From the NCBI RefSeq assembly GCF_000715075.1, contig NC_134096.1:116620698-116684697 (forward strand): a DNA stretch of 64,000 nt, written 5' to 3'. The notes under the pieces are model-generated. The model saw nothing but the letters and a program-made list of their open reading frames with translations, made no database searches and was not told the DNA's origin. This document shows positions 38,001 to 48,427 of this stretch, piece by piece. A program made the translations under genes and the position numbers. Numbering within the stretch: the stretch's first letter is position 1; every line of letters begins with the position of its first letter. The DNA is from Nicotiana tabacum (taxonomy: Eukaryota > Streptophyta > Magnoliopsida > Solanales > Solanaceae).

Positions 38001-39945
38001 TCGGCCATCCCCGTCTTGGGTTCCACGTGTCTTTCCTTTAGATAACCACGTGTCATATCATATTTCACCCTATACAAGACTGCGGTGAAAAAGAAAAACT
38101 CAGTGTTTTAAATCATTCATATAGCAGAGAATCTAGGACATTAGTGGCTCTTCCAAATAAATTCATTGACATTCTTAGACTATAACTATGCAATGTGCTT
38201 AATAAGACATTGGTTGCTTCTAAGTTAAGAGACAACCGACAGCCTCCAGATTCCCTTGATGTGGAACAGTGGAACCAAATCCAAATCAAGCAATGATGAT
38301 GACTTCTTCTTTGGACAGATTTCACTGTCCTAAGTGCTTCTTCAAATTGAATGACAAAATGTGAATCAATAAAACTAGCCTAAAGAATAGTCAATTCATG
38401 TGATCAGGGATGGGACCTCTTGCTTGTCCCTTGTTTAGGCAGTAGGACGAAACTTTTCCAACTGAAATTGGTGTAGAAAGGATTCTTTTTTTTTTTCGAT
38501 AAGGTAAGATTTTAATAATAAAGGTACCAAGATGGTACAAAAGCAAACAATCCAGCTGGATTACAAAAGAACTTTTTTTTTTTTTTTGATGAAGTAAGAT
38601 AATATCATTGAAAGGGCATGACGAAGATGCCAAATTACAAGAACAGAAATTATGTTAGCTCCCATACAAAAGACAAAAACATTGTAAGCTCCAGTACCTA
38701 TGCTATAACTAGGGAGCTAACAAAATCCAAAAAAGTGTCTACGCTATTAACAGGGGAAAGAAAGTTCCAACTGAACAAACTAACTAAACATCTACTCCCT
38801 CCTTTTCAATTTAGATGAGTTAGTTTGACTCGGCACGAAATTTAAGGAAAAAAAAAGACTTTTGAAACTTGTGGTCTTAAAAGCTTAAGGGGTAAAATAT
38901 TTGTGGAGCCATGACATTTGTGTGGTTATAAAAGCTTTCCATTAAGGGTAAAATGTGTAAAATAAAGAGTTTAAAGTTGAATTATTTTCAAATTTAAAAA
39001 TGTGTCATTTATTTTGGAACAGACTAAAAAGGAAAGTACCTCATCTAATTTGAAACGGAGGGAGTAGCTTTTAGGGAATGTGTTGGAGTTGATATTCCAT
39101 CAAAACATCAACCATTTCTTTCCTTCCAAACAATCCAAAATATGACTTCTGGGATCATTCTCCATATTCTTTTGATGGCTTTGTCAACTCTCCAAAAAAT
39201 TCAGCTAATATAGGCTTCCTTGGTGGTGTGAGGCATGATCCAAGTTATACCGAAAATGGATAGGAAGAAGTTCCAAATATCAGAAGTGACTGGGCAATGA
39301 AGAAACAGATGGTTAACACTTTCTGATTTCTGTTGGCACATATAACATCTGATGACTAAAGTAATGCTCCTTCTGCTAAGATTGTCCTGTGTTAAAACAG
39401 CTTCATTGAAGGCAGTCCATGTGAGGCATGCATGCTACTTTGAGTGGCATTCTGGTCCTCCAAACATGTTTCCGGGGCCAATCCTCTAATATTCTATTCT
39501 TTGAGCAAAAAGATTCTTTTGTTTCCTTTGAAAGGCAGAGATTAACACTGGCAAGGGAAACAAATACGTAACTCATTATTACAATCAGAACTTATCCTTC
39601 TGACAATTTTTTAGTTCAAGTCATCCAACAGACGAGGTATCCTAAAAAAGTCATCTGTAGTGTATCTAATCGGACAAGAAACCCTAGCTGCAGTCACAGC
39701 CATCTCGTGTATTTTCTAAACAGCTGCTTTCCAGTTCCCAAGCCTAGGAGTATACCATTTTCTAATGAGCAGGACAAAGCAGAGCTTTTAATGTGAATTT
39801 TCATTTTGTTCGCATGATGAGGTCCAGATTTCATCAGTTAGCAGAGTTTGATGAAGCTAAAAGGAGTTGCCGGAGGCGTTTGGCAGGTCATAATGAGCGC
39901 CGCCGTAAAACTTCATATGATTCTCATGGAGAAAGTTCAAGCTGA
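31759..39945 (+). CDS. SPL-CNR: SBP-box transcription factor, SPL3/CNR type, two exons
   Basis: Exons 31759-32051 and 39828-39945 join through GTAAGT...CAG and restore a split Arg codon (AG|A). The protein has 136 residues, the length I recall for tomato CNR. Residues 1-34 are acidic then basic. The SBP domain spans about 51-126. The first zinc site is C52, C57, C74, H77; the second is C93, C96, H100, C112. A basic nuclear signal lies at about 109-125 ([17 protein letters not shown]). SBP proteins bind GTAC-core promoters; members of this small class promote flowering, and CNR promotes fruit ripening in tomato. The 3'UTR carries a miR157 site. The 7.8 kb intron is full of transposons but both splice sites are canonical. 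No frame damage is seen, so the gene should be functional. Confidence 0.92.
32418..36924 (-). pseudogene. gag-pol: gypsy gag-pol remnant
   Basis: The gag capsid region is at 36397-36924, with [17 protein letters not shown]. The aspartic protease-like region is at about 35260-35610 ([10 protein letters not shown]). Reverse transcriptase is at 34000-34878 with the catalytic YIDD motif in [12 protein letters not shown] at about 34343-34378. RNase H follows at 33410-33775. The second RNase H is at about 32930-33380, beginning near [13 protein letters not shown] and ending near [13 protein letters not shown]. The HHCC zinc finger of integrase is at about 32530-32660 (ending CDKCQRYTP). Frameshifts and stops separate the segments. 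Confidence 0.82.
37488..38076 (-). repeat. 5' LTR of the gypsy element in the SPL intron
   Basis: The LTR is 589 bp; read on the minus strand it begins TGTATAGGGTG and ends GGGTAAACA. Directly inside it, the minus strand reads GTTTGGCACCCACCATGG, the kind of primer-binding region seen beside gypsy LTRs. No second copy exists in the window. Confidence 0.7.
37764..37773 (-). promoter_or_regulatory. TATA box of the gypsy LTR
   Basis: CTATAAATAG on the minus strand lies in the middle of the 589-bp LTR, followed by GTGAGCCC. It would drive antisense transcription relative to the SPL gene. Confidence 0.5.
38486..39506 (-). mobile_element. 5'-truncated LINE (L1-type) with zf-RVT remnant
   Basis: Poly(T) at 38573-38587 is the poly(A) tail of a minus-strand LINE, preceded by a tail-like segment (38486-38572) with its own poly(T) and GGTACCAAGATGGTACAA. 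Reading 39070-39500 in reverse with stops ignored gives the zinc-binding region at the end of plant LINE reverse transcriptases, including CMPHMDC and LLPIHF-like stretches. A weak flanking duplication (AAAGGATTC / AAAAGATTC) brackets the whole. The Stowaway MITE at 38795-39064 later inserted into it. Confidence 0.6.
38795..39064. mobile_element. Stowaway MITE (Tc1/mariner type)
   Basis: The 270-bp element begins CTCCCTCCTTTTCAATTTAG and ends with the near-complement CTAATTTGAAACGGAGGGAG. TA flanks both sides (38793-38794 and 39065-39066). The CTCCCTC(C/T)GT end and TA duplication define Stowaway elements. It lies inside the LINE fragment in the SPL intron. Confidence 0.88.
39828..39945 (+). 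CDS. SPL-CNR: SPL/CNR exon 2
   Basis: The acceptor GAGGTCCAG precedes A-TTT-CAT, completing Arg98 and starting [18 protein letters not shown]. The second zinc site and nuclear signal are here. The frame ends YDSHGESSS with TGA at 39943-39945. The stop lies inside one copy of an 18-bp direct repeat that recurs at 40008-40025. Confidence 0.92.
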
Positions 39946-40024
39946 AGCAGCATCAGCAAATGGCAGGGAATCGCCTACTTGTGGACTGATGCACAGTGAA
40001 TCCCTCTAAAGTTCAAGCTGAAGC

Positions 40025-40045
40025 ATGCTCTCTATCTTCTGTCAA
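40025..40045 (+). promoter_or_regulatory. miR157 target site in the SPL 3'UTR
   Basis: The sequence ATGCTCTCTATCTTCTGTCA plus a final A is complementary to plant miR157 at 20 of 21 positions; only the first base (A in place of G) fails. It lies 80 bases after the stop codon, where tomato CNR and Arabidopsis SPL3/4/5 carry their miR156/157 sites. Against miR156 there would be additional central mismatches, so miR157 is the better partner. The site would keep the gene low in juvenile tissue. Confidence 0.88.
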
Positions 40046-40288
40046 TTTCTGGTTTCTAAACAAATTGTTATTTGTCACCTTCAAGTATCTAGCTAGTAAT
40101 TCTTCCATTTCCTTATGAAAAGGGAAGGACTAAAAGAATAAGTTGATGAATTGTCTGCTAGTATTCTCGAAATGAAATATTTATAGCCTGTATACATTTC
40201 ACATGGTGCATGAAAGTCTTCCGTGTTGACATTCCATCTCGCTTTATGACGTTTCTATTTTTTATTTTTTTCTTGTAGTTATAATCCA
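40046..40288 (+). other. SPL 3'UTR and downstream flank
   Basis: This is AT-rich sequence after the microRNA site. No clear polyadenylation signal stands out and no other gene is seen. Confidence 0.35.
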
Positions 40289-40300
40289 TGTACTTCCATA

Positions 40301-40484
40301 ATTTTTTTTATAACCGAAAAATCCCCGAGGGAAAGTGGTGCACGGTTCGAAACTCAATAGATAATGGGTCTGCCCCTCTACGTTTCTCCACTTTTATCTA
40401 CAGCTGGGTTCAAACCCGTGATGTGTCCCTAACCCACACATCACGAGCTGAACCTCTTACCACTAGACAAAGCCCTTGAGTCAC
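40301..40484 (-). mobile_element. tRNA-derived SINE with 12-bp target duplication
   Basis: On the minus strand, TGTCTAGTGGTAAGAGG (reverse of 40453-40469) looks like a tRNA box A. The box B-like GGTTTGAACCC is at 40406-40417. The 3' end is A-rich (TTTTTTTTA on the plus strand at 40302-40310). The flanks repeat TGTACTTCCATA at 40289-40300 and 40485-40496. This is a complete SINE insertion of 184 bp just downstream of the SPL gene. Confidence 0.85.
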
Positions 40485-40496
40485 TGTACTTCCATA

Positions 40497-42087
40497 GCTT
40501 AGATTCTTGCTTTATGCAAACAGAACAGCTCTGAATGAACGTCATAAGCATAAATTCTACGAGATAAATAGGTATACATGCCCTGTTAAATTGAGGCATC
40601 TTTCAGCTTCGACTGAAATCAGGTATACTAGAGTTGGCAAACGGTATGTTTGATTGAGGTCAATGTACGTTGCCATAAGCTAAAAGCATTACGCTTTAAC
40701 ATTTTTAATTTAATGTACATCATCGAATATAAATGAGACCAGTAATCTACTAAACAAAGGTGAGTGGAACTTTGAAGAATATGCACACAAATATCAAGTG
40801 ATCACCATTTATTTTTTGGGTAAATAAAGAATTTTATTACCAAGTAGAGAAATATACAGGTCAGTTGCCAAAGAAGGAAAAAAGAAAGAAACATTTTTTT
40901 TTAAGCATTAACAAATAAACTTCAAATTGGCCGTCAATGGAAAAACAGATAAAATTATAGGACAAGCCATGTACCAGATATCTTCAAAACTGTGCTAACA
41001 TCGTTTGGAGTTCTTCTCCTTAGTGATATTTAGCCCTTAAAATGGCTTGTGCCAGGGCCGAGAAAACAGTGTGTCAAAATAGTGCACCTGCATAGACTTT
41101 GTATCACAAGCTATCCTAACATCTACGAAATGATATACCTGACAAATACATGCTAGAATTTTTCAAAATTCATAGTTGCTCTAGCCGTCAAGCACTTAAC
41201 TTCATTTCAATAGGTGCATACACAGAACTGCGAATTGCTAACAGCTGATCAAGCATAACCTATATGATGCTCCCACCAAACAAGATTAGAAGTTCTCACG
41301 CACTTTTTAGTTAATGGTGTACTTCCCCACATAAGTTAGTTTTCCATCTAATAATCTGTTTTACTAAGAGCTTAACAAAGTTTTACGTCAAGAATCATCA
41401 ACTATCAAGCATTTAAAAAGAGAAGATGAGTATGTTGTTCCCTGAAAAAAAGAAAAAAGAAAAGAGAAGAAAAAGAAAGCGCCTAATTTGTTACCCTAAT
41501 TTAATCATATTCAGTAGCAAGGATGAACGACTTGATTATAAAGAGTTTTAAGAATAACGTTGTCCACTTATATTGCATAGCAAGGATTTTTGAGTATTGG
41601 ACTTGAGTATTTTTGCTCAATTTCCCAAAACTAACACAGCATTTGGAAACTAGAATGACAGAAACAGATTTTCTATTAATAAGAGAAATTTTATTCCATG
41701 AAAACAGCATTGACAAGTGCCTGCTTAAGGATCTTTTTCAATTTAACCTTTTGAGCCATGTCCTTTTCTTTTCCAGCACATCAATAATTCCCTAGCAGCT
41801 TTTAGCATGACTCATTCTACACCAAAGATGCAAAGAAAAGATTCCAAAGTTGTAGGGCTACTGACAATGCAGGAAGAGATACGTGGTGTCTTCAACATCA
41901 TTTTCACACATAAAAAATCTTTCATAAATGTACATCCCTCTTTTCTGCAGATTCTAAACAGCATCACAAGAAACAAGCCTGTTTAAGCATGAGTTGCTAT
42001 ATGCGGGCGCAACTGCTCTAAATCTTCTGCCATGGCCAAGGCTTAGTAATTTACCCACGCCTTCAATAATTTGTCTTAGATGCTCTC
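40497..42087. other. intergenic AT-rich sequence
   Basis: No gene is recognised on either strand. There are A/G-rich low-complexity tracts at about 40875-40900 and 41440-41480. A segment at 40812-40850 (GGGTAAATAAAGAATTTTATTACC) resembles a LINE tail but is too short to call. Confidence 0.4.
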
Positions 42088-42330
42088 CAGGGGCAGAGCT
42101 AAAGGAAGGCAAGGGAGTTTAATAGAATCCCTTACGCTGAAAATTGTACTACACAAATAATGCAAAACTGAACTTTTATCATTATATATGAACTGTTGAA
42201 TCCCCTAGACATAAGGAAAGATTCTAGTGGTAGTGGCCAAGGGGGTTCAAAAATTGCTTTAAATCAGAGGATCAAATAATCTCTAGTATTTTTTTCAATT
42301 CCCTTATATGAATTTCTGGCTCCACCTGTA
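42088..42330. mobile_element. hAT-type MITE (candidate)
   Basis: The ends resemble hAT MITE termini: CAGGGGCAGAGCTAAAGGA on the left and CAGGTGGAGCCAGAAATTC when the right end is reversed. The flanks ATGCTCTC (42080-42087) and ATGGTCTC (42331-42338) match at 7 of 8 bases, leaving two extra bases at the right end. No coding sequence is present. Confidence 0.6.
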
Positions 42331-42983
42331 ATGGTCTCTATACCGTACACTTATTTTACACCACATACATGGTTAAAACCAATACATATCAGCTAAATAA
42401 TCAAAAGATCAATGCAATTATTGAGCAACGTAAAAATGCAAGTTCGCAAAGGGGCAATAATTAGGGTTGAAGAATGCACCTTGACGGTATCAAAATTCAA
42501 AAGGATGACCGGTAATAACAGTATAAATTCCGGCCATAAGACCTGCCACATAGTCCTAATAACCGGAGCTTGCCTCCATCTCCAATTCTTCTCTTTTGCT
42601 CCAACAACTCAACTAGTATTAGCTTTCTCTCTATCGCTGGTTTTTTGAAAGGTTTTTAGCTCATTGTTACTACACTCCAAGATTTTGGGGTTGTAGGGGG
42701 GGAGGGGGGGGATGCATTGACGCTGTGTTATCGTGTACCGGCGGCGTGCTTGTCACTCAAATCATTACCATTCCCCGTCGGAAAAATTACCCAGTATTTA
42801 CGTCAACTTTATTTGATTTATTTAAATCTTAAAAGAACGTTAATCACAAATGACGTAAATTAGCTTTATAATTTAATTTATCTTTTTTTATTTCATTTAT
42901 TATGAAGTATATTAATCTATTTTATTTCTGTTAATTTTTCTAATATTTGGTATACAATCTTTTGGAATTCTTCCGGACATACT
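42331..42983. other. intergenic sequence, no gene seen
   Basis: The stretch contains a G-rich run at about 42688-42711 (GGGGTTGTAGGGGGGGAGG). The rest is AT-rich. Nothing else is recognised. Confidence 0.35.
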
Positions 42984-43739
42984 TAAGGCTGGCAAGTGTG
43001 TCGGGCCAGGCCGCAAACAGGCCAAATGAGCCAGTCTCACAAGCCGCGGTCCCAGCCGGGGTCTGGTCCAAAAATAAACGGTTCAAACGGTCCGGAGCTA
43101 AACGTGCTTTTTGTAGGAACCAACTAGGGACCGGGCCCACTAGCTCATGGTTCAGGACTAAACGGGTCGGGCTTGCGGTCCAAACAAGCTAAATGGGCCC
43201 AACGACTATAAAAAATTAGTTTTTTTAAATTAAATACAACTTAGAAACAAAAAAAATGTTAAAAAACATCTAAGGCAATGCCTTGTAATTTTATTATAGA
43301 ATTGTAATCTAATTTTTGAATTCAAATTTAAACTCCTAATTTGCAAGTTTTCAAATTATGGTCGTTGGTCCAATGACTAATTTTCAAAAATAGTTGTTGG
43401 GGCCGTTTGCTTGCAAATTTCATACAACTTACATACTGATTTTTGAATTGAAATTCGAGACAAAAATATTGTAAAAAAATATTCAAAGCAATGTCTTGTA
43501 ATTTTATTATAGCAATAAAAAATATGGCAACATCTTTCTTAGTCTTCCTCCCCCTATGGAATGAGCACAACAAGGTGCTAATACCACCATTGAGAAGAAA
43601 AAGAATTAATCAAGAAGTGCCAAAAATACAAGTTACATACTAATTTTTGAATTCAAATTTAAACTCCTAATTTACAAGTCATTGTGATGGAAAATAAACT
43701 TGCAAATATAATATTTAATATATTCTAAAAACTTGCCTT

Positions 43740-46234
43740 TCCATAGTTATCTATTACAAACTTCATAAATCCTTCAAGGTTCGGAGGAAGTTCTGTTGGT
43801 AGTGGCGGAAAAGTAGCTTGTTCATTGCTGCTTCCATTGTCCGACGAATCAGCATTCTCAACAAGTTCAGCTAGCATTTCTTCATAAGCTTCGTCTATAT
43901 CTGGTTGTGATTCATCCAGTCCAAGATTTCTTCTTTCTGAACGGATCCAATCTCTGAAAAGTACTGATTTTTCCAAGCTATCTCTCATAGACTATATATG
44001 ATTACCGATTTGAAATCTTGCTTGACTGAAAGAACCGGAAAGTATTTTTCTTTTTCCTTCCATCATTGCAAAATATCAAAGGTATCATCGGGATTCACTT
44101 CCTCGAGCCTTTGCGGCAAATAAACTTCAAACTCATTTAGTTGTGAATAATTATTACTACTAGAATTAAAAGAATCCATAAACCCCGCCCAAACACTAAG
44201 TCTTCTTACTCCCTGTGTTCTTTTAGAAGATTGAAAATCAGAAGAAGAAGGAGTTGCAACATTTGGTCTAGCCTGATTTAATGCAACTTGATAAGCGTAA
44301 TAAATAGTTTCAGCATTTGTTCTAATTGAGGCTATTGCTTCCGAAAGTTTAGGCTCCTAATCATCTTCAAGTGTTAAACCCTTATAAACAGTTTCATACC
44401 CAAATTGAGGACCTCCTAATTTCATACAAGGATTTAACAAATTAGCAACACCATAAATAGCGAGAATAGGGAAAAAATATTTTTATAACTTTCTTCTCAT
44501 AGAATCAATAGCAAGTTGATAAACTTTCTCACCCTGAAATAAATGAGCAAACAAATTTGCAAGTTCTACAATATAAAATAAACAGTTAGAAATAGTAGCA
44601 TAATATTTTTCCCAAAATTCTTTTGTAGCATTATGAAATTTTCTAAAAAATCAACAAGCATTTTAACATAAGCCAAATCTCCATTCATAAGGTAATCGTT
44701 ATCATCACTTACATGTGCATTAAACATTGAACTTATGGGGTTTCTATAGTCATATGCAATAACCAAACTTTCATACATGTAATTCCATCTAGTTGGACAA
44801 GGTTTAGGAGCCTTTCTTTCTCTTAGGCCACAATCATCGCACCTTCTAAAATATTCTCTAAGTCTACTTCTACGATTATAATGAAAAAGCCAGTTAAGAG
44901 CTATTTTAATCTTTTCAATTTGAATATTTAAAATTCTCATACCACATCACCCACAGTTAAGTAGTAAATATGACAAATACATCTAATATGAAAAATGTTA
45001 CTAAATGTGGGATATAGCGTAGTGGTAAGCAAGTCCATAGCATTTGTGTTATTAATGACATTATCCATTAAAACTGATATTATTTTATCACTAAAGCAAA
45101 AATATCTGCAAATATCAGTAACTATGCTAGCAATAAACTCCCATGTGTGCCGTGAGGCAATTATTCTATAAGCAATTATGTATTTTTGTATTTTTCAATC
45201 CTCATCAATCCAATGACATGTAACAGTAAGGTAATCACATTCGTTATTACTTTCACTAATATCAATTGTAATAGCAACACGACAACTTATATGAGTAAAT
45301 AAGTAGCGCAAAGATTGTTCATATTCATACTTATATTTATAAATATTACTCTTTACGGTTGTGCGAGGAAAACCTTTATAAGTAGGATTATAAATTTTTC
45401 TAATGTAATGCACAAACGCAGAGTTAGAAGGAAAACTATAGGGTAAGCACATAACAATTACCAATTTTGCCAATTCTTCCCGATCTTTTCTTGGATCATA
45501 ATATAAAATACCAGCGGTAACAGTGTTAATTTCTGGTTGAAATTGATTTGAACAAATATCACTGGGGTCAGTCTGACTAGGACTAGGTGCACTTTTCCCC
45601 TAGGTCAGAGCTTTCATACGAAGATATTTGGCGTTATCATTAGGGTGTTTAGCTCTGTGTCTAGCTAAACTTCATGTCCCCGATTGTATTGGTGCATATT
45701 TAAAAGCTAACTCTAGACCACATGTTTTACACTTAGCCTTACTTTTTTCAACTAGTTGAGTAAACAAATGGCCAAACAACATATGTTTCCATCCGTTTGG
45801 TAGGTTCTTTAGAAAAAGTAGTTACAGTAATGGGAGTATCAATTGGGTCATCATTAGAATTAGCAGCGTTATTACTAGTTGGATCAACATCAGGAACATG
45901 ACTAGTGGGTGTATCATCGTCCGGTTGAGTTTTATCAAAATCAATTTCCTCATCATATTTTTTATTAATAGTAGTATAATCATTAGTGTAGAGATCATTC
46001 ATTAATTCATGGTGTAAAAAATCACTGGGTGCAATATTATGGCAAGATTTAGTGTCGGTAAATTGTAATAACTATTATCCGTATCAAGAATAGTAGGTGC
46101 AGGACGACTACAGGATTTGGATCGGGGAGCCGGGGGCGGGGGAGGAAGAACAACAGTACCACTAGTTTCGCAGTCTTAGATTTTACCTTATTCTTACTTT
46201 TACCATGCCAAAAAATATTTCTTAAGGAAGACAT
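43740..46234 (-). pseudogene. hAT transposase, broken
   Basis: The order is as in plant hAT transposases. An N-terminal linker comes first (46234-45748). A BED-type zinc finger is at about 45625-45745 (CKTCGLELAFKY, then HRAKH, with a stop between). The catalytic-core segment is at 45195-45473 (YLFTHISCRVAITIDISES, then YLTVTCHWID). The insertion-domain segment is at 44566-44940 with PCPTRWNYMYESL. The C-terminal dimerisation region is at about 43900-44030 (SGSFSQARFQIGNH, then EKSVLFRDWIRSERRNLG). Stops and frameshifts separate these parts, so it is inactive. Confidence 0.75.
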
Positions 46235-46437
46235 CTTAATTAATCAAGTAATAGCAACTAAATAAAACAAACACAACTATAATATTAACACTTAAGAGTT
46301 GGAACGAGTTTACCGAATTGACAAACAACTTGTTGAAAATTCCAATTCACCAACTTCATAATTTTTTTATAAATACTAACAACCTCAATATTTTTTGACT
46401 ATTTTTTTTAATAAAGTAAGCAACAGTAGCAAACTCA

Positions 46438-47987
46438 TGATGGTAGGCTAGAAACTCGTATTTTAGCTATAGTATTGCACTCTAATTACTATATTTTACG
46501 TGTGTTTGAGCTTAAACGATAGTGATTTTCACTTATTATCCATTTTATGCCTTGTAGGAAATAATTCCGAGTTAAGAAGATAATTTGGAGCTAAATCAAA
46601 TAATTTAGAACTTTAAAATCTGAGTAGAAACCCAATGAATTAAATCGGGATCGTATTCGAATATGGAGGACCGAATACACATTTAAAATATAGAGGAAAA
46701 ATGCTTAAAGCCATTTAAATGGCCTATCATGGCATGGTAGCCAAAATAGGGGACAATATGTCACCGAATTCTATTTAGAAATTTAATTCCCCCAAGACAT
46801 GGTCTAATAGGACGTTTGACCAACGTGTCCAACAAAGTGATTTGCATATTGAAGTTTGTTTAGGCAGAAATGCAAGTCCTCTACTTTTGTCCATTGCCGC
46901 GCCGCATAGGGCACCGCGGGGCGCGACGCATCAGTGCAAAATGTGCCCATAAATGATTTTTGAAATTGTTTTGGAATTTTCCATAAGTGCACCGTATGAT
47001 GCGGCACGGGGTGTGGCGCGGTAGCACAAAAATGTTAGAGTGACTTTCCATTTCCACTAAAAAGGGGTAGTTTCGTCCGGGATTTATTTTGGGACGGCTT
47101 AAATACACCAAAATACCATTTAGATGGACTTTTGACACATTTTCGACCTAAGGAGGAGTTGGAAGAACACAAGCACAAAGATTTCATCATTCCTTCCTCA
47201 CTCAAGATCCGGGTTTGGATTGAATTTATGTTTTCCTATACTTTAGTTACATTTGTGAAGAACTTCTCTATGTCTATGGAGTAGATCCTTTTGGGTTTTG
47301 ATGGATTTGGTGTATTGATGATTGTTTGTGGATTATAACTCTATTTTTATGTATTTGAATCGTTTTTGGAAGATTTAATTGTTGCATCTATATTCACTTG
47401 TTCTTGTAATCAAAAGAGACATAACTTGTGATATCTTTGCATTATATTGTTGGCTGAGTTAATAAATTCTTCTAAGTAATCGAAGAGGGGCTAGTTGAAT
47501 CATTGATTAAATCTAGTTAGGAGAATAATCGAAAGAGGTTTTCCTAAAGACCGTTCCACTACGCATTCTTACATATCTTCACAGTGCTTAAATTGGTTCA
47601 TCTCGTGAGGTTAAGACTTAATCGAGAGAGGAGTTTTTGCTGAACGTTTGAACTAATAATAGAGTGAATTTGAGAGACTCGCTTAAAAATTAGAAGTGAA
47701 TTATCTAGAGTTAGATCCCGAACAATTATCTTGCACTTATTCTGTCAAAGCCCTATCCTCTTCCACTGATAACCTTAATTGCTTATTCCTTGTTTCGATA
47801 GTCACTAGTCAATAGCTGTAGATTTTAGATTCTTAGTTAAATTTTATTATTAATAATATAAATCTCAACTGTCGATAAGCTAGAAACTACGAGAATACTA
47901 TTTAAATCCAATCTATGTGGACACGATATTGTACTATACTATCTTTGAATAGCGAGCACAATTTCAGTGCGTGTTTTGCGCTCGTCA
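46438..47987 (+). mobile_element. solo LTR, probably Ty3/gypsy
   Basis: The 1550-bp block begins TGATGGTAGG and ends GCGCTCGTCA, with a 5-bp target duplication ACTCA at 46433-46437 and 47988-47992. The end GCGCTCGTCA is one I associate with LTRs of Athila-like gypsy elements, where a primer site would follow. No internal region is present, so the element was reduced to one LTR by recombination. It splits the hAT transposon upstream of the transposase start. Strand is a guess from that terminus. Confidence 0.75.
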
Positions 47988-48389
47988 ACTCACAATTTTT
48001 CAATTTTTTTATAAAGTAAACAATTATAGCAAGTATTGAAGAAAAATAGAGAGAGATTTAGATAGATTGATATTAATTTTAGAAGAAAAATAAAAGAATG
48101 AGATAGTATTTATAGTAGAAAATAGGAAAAAGGGGTAATAATAAAAAGTTTGGGGTTAAAAATTAGTTGGGGGTTAAATGACTATTTTTTGAAGACTTTT
48201 TCATTATTTGTAAATCAAACGACTTTAAAAAAAAAAAATCGAACGGCCCCAGTCCAAATGGTCCTAGATGGTAAAACCGGCCCACGAGACTGGCACGAAC
48301 CCACCAATCGCGGGCCAAATGGTCCCAACCCATTTAGCCCGCAGGTCTGGACCGATCCCGGTCCCGGCCCGGCTCAGTTGCCAGCCCCA

Positions 48390-48427
48390 GACCATAGCAA
48401 GAATAAGGCACAATGAAAAATCTCCAT
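48390..48427. other. junction between the hAT end and a truncated copia LTR
   Basis: About 40 bp separate the hAT terminus from the first position that aligns with the copia 3' LTR. The missing upstream half of the 5' LTR is not found on the far side of the hAT element either. Confidence 0.4.

Larger units (their letters stand above)
32418..38076 (-). mobile_element. Ty3/gypsy element, Tat lineage, 3'-truncated, in the SPL intron
   Basis: The order on the minus strand is LTR (37488-38076), primer-binding region, gag, protease, reverse transcriptase, RNase H, a second RNase H and the start of integrase. Homology stops inside the integrase core at about 32418, just after WGMDIVGPL. The rest of integrase and the 3' LTR are missing, and no target duplication can be defined. 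The extra RNase H domain after the usual one is typical of the Tat branch. An unrelated-looking 190-bp stretch interrupts the RT/RNase H boundary at about 33785-33965. Confidence 0.85.
42984..48389 (-). mobile_element. hAT transposon with decayed transposase and a solo LTR inside
   Basis: The ends share an inverted repeat: GGCTGGCAAGTGTGTCGGGCC at 42987-43007, and GGCTGGCAACTGAGCCGGGCC when the right end (about 48366-48386) is read in reverse. Both ends are followed by GC-rich subterminal repeats of GGGCC/GGTCC type (about 43000-43200 and 48240-48380), as in many plant hAT elements. A hAT transposase remnant lies on the minus strand. A 1.55 kb solo LTR interrupts the element near its 5' side. 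I could not confirm an 8-bp target duplication. Confidence 0.78.

Noticed and set aside
40812..40900. LINE 3' tail
   Set aside because: Only about 40 bases resemble a tail; there is no poly(A) run of clear length and no target duplication.
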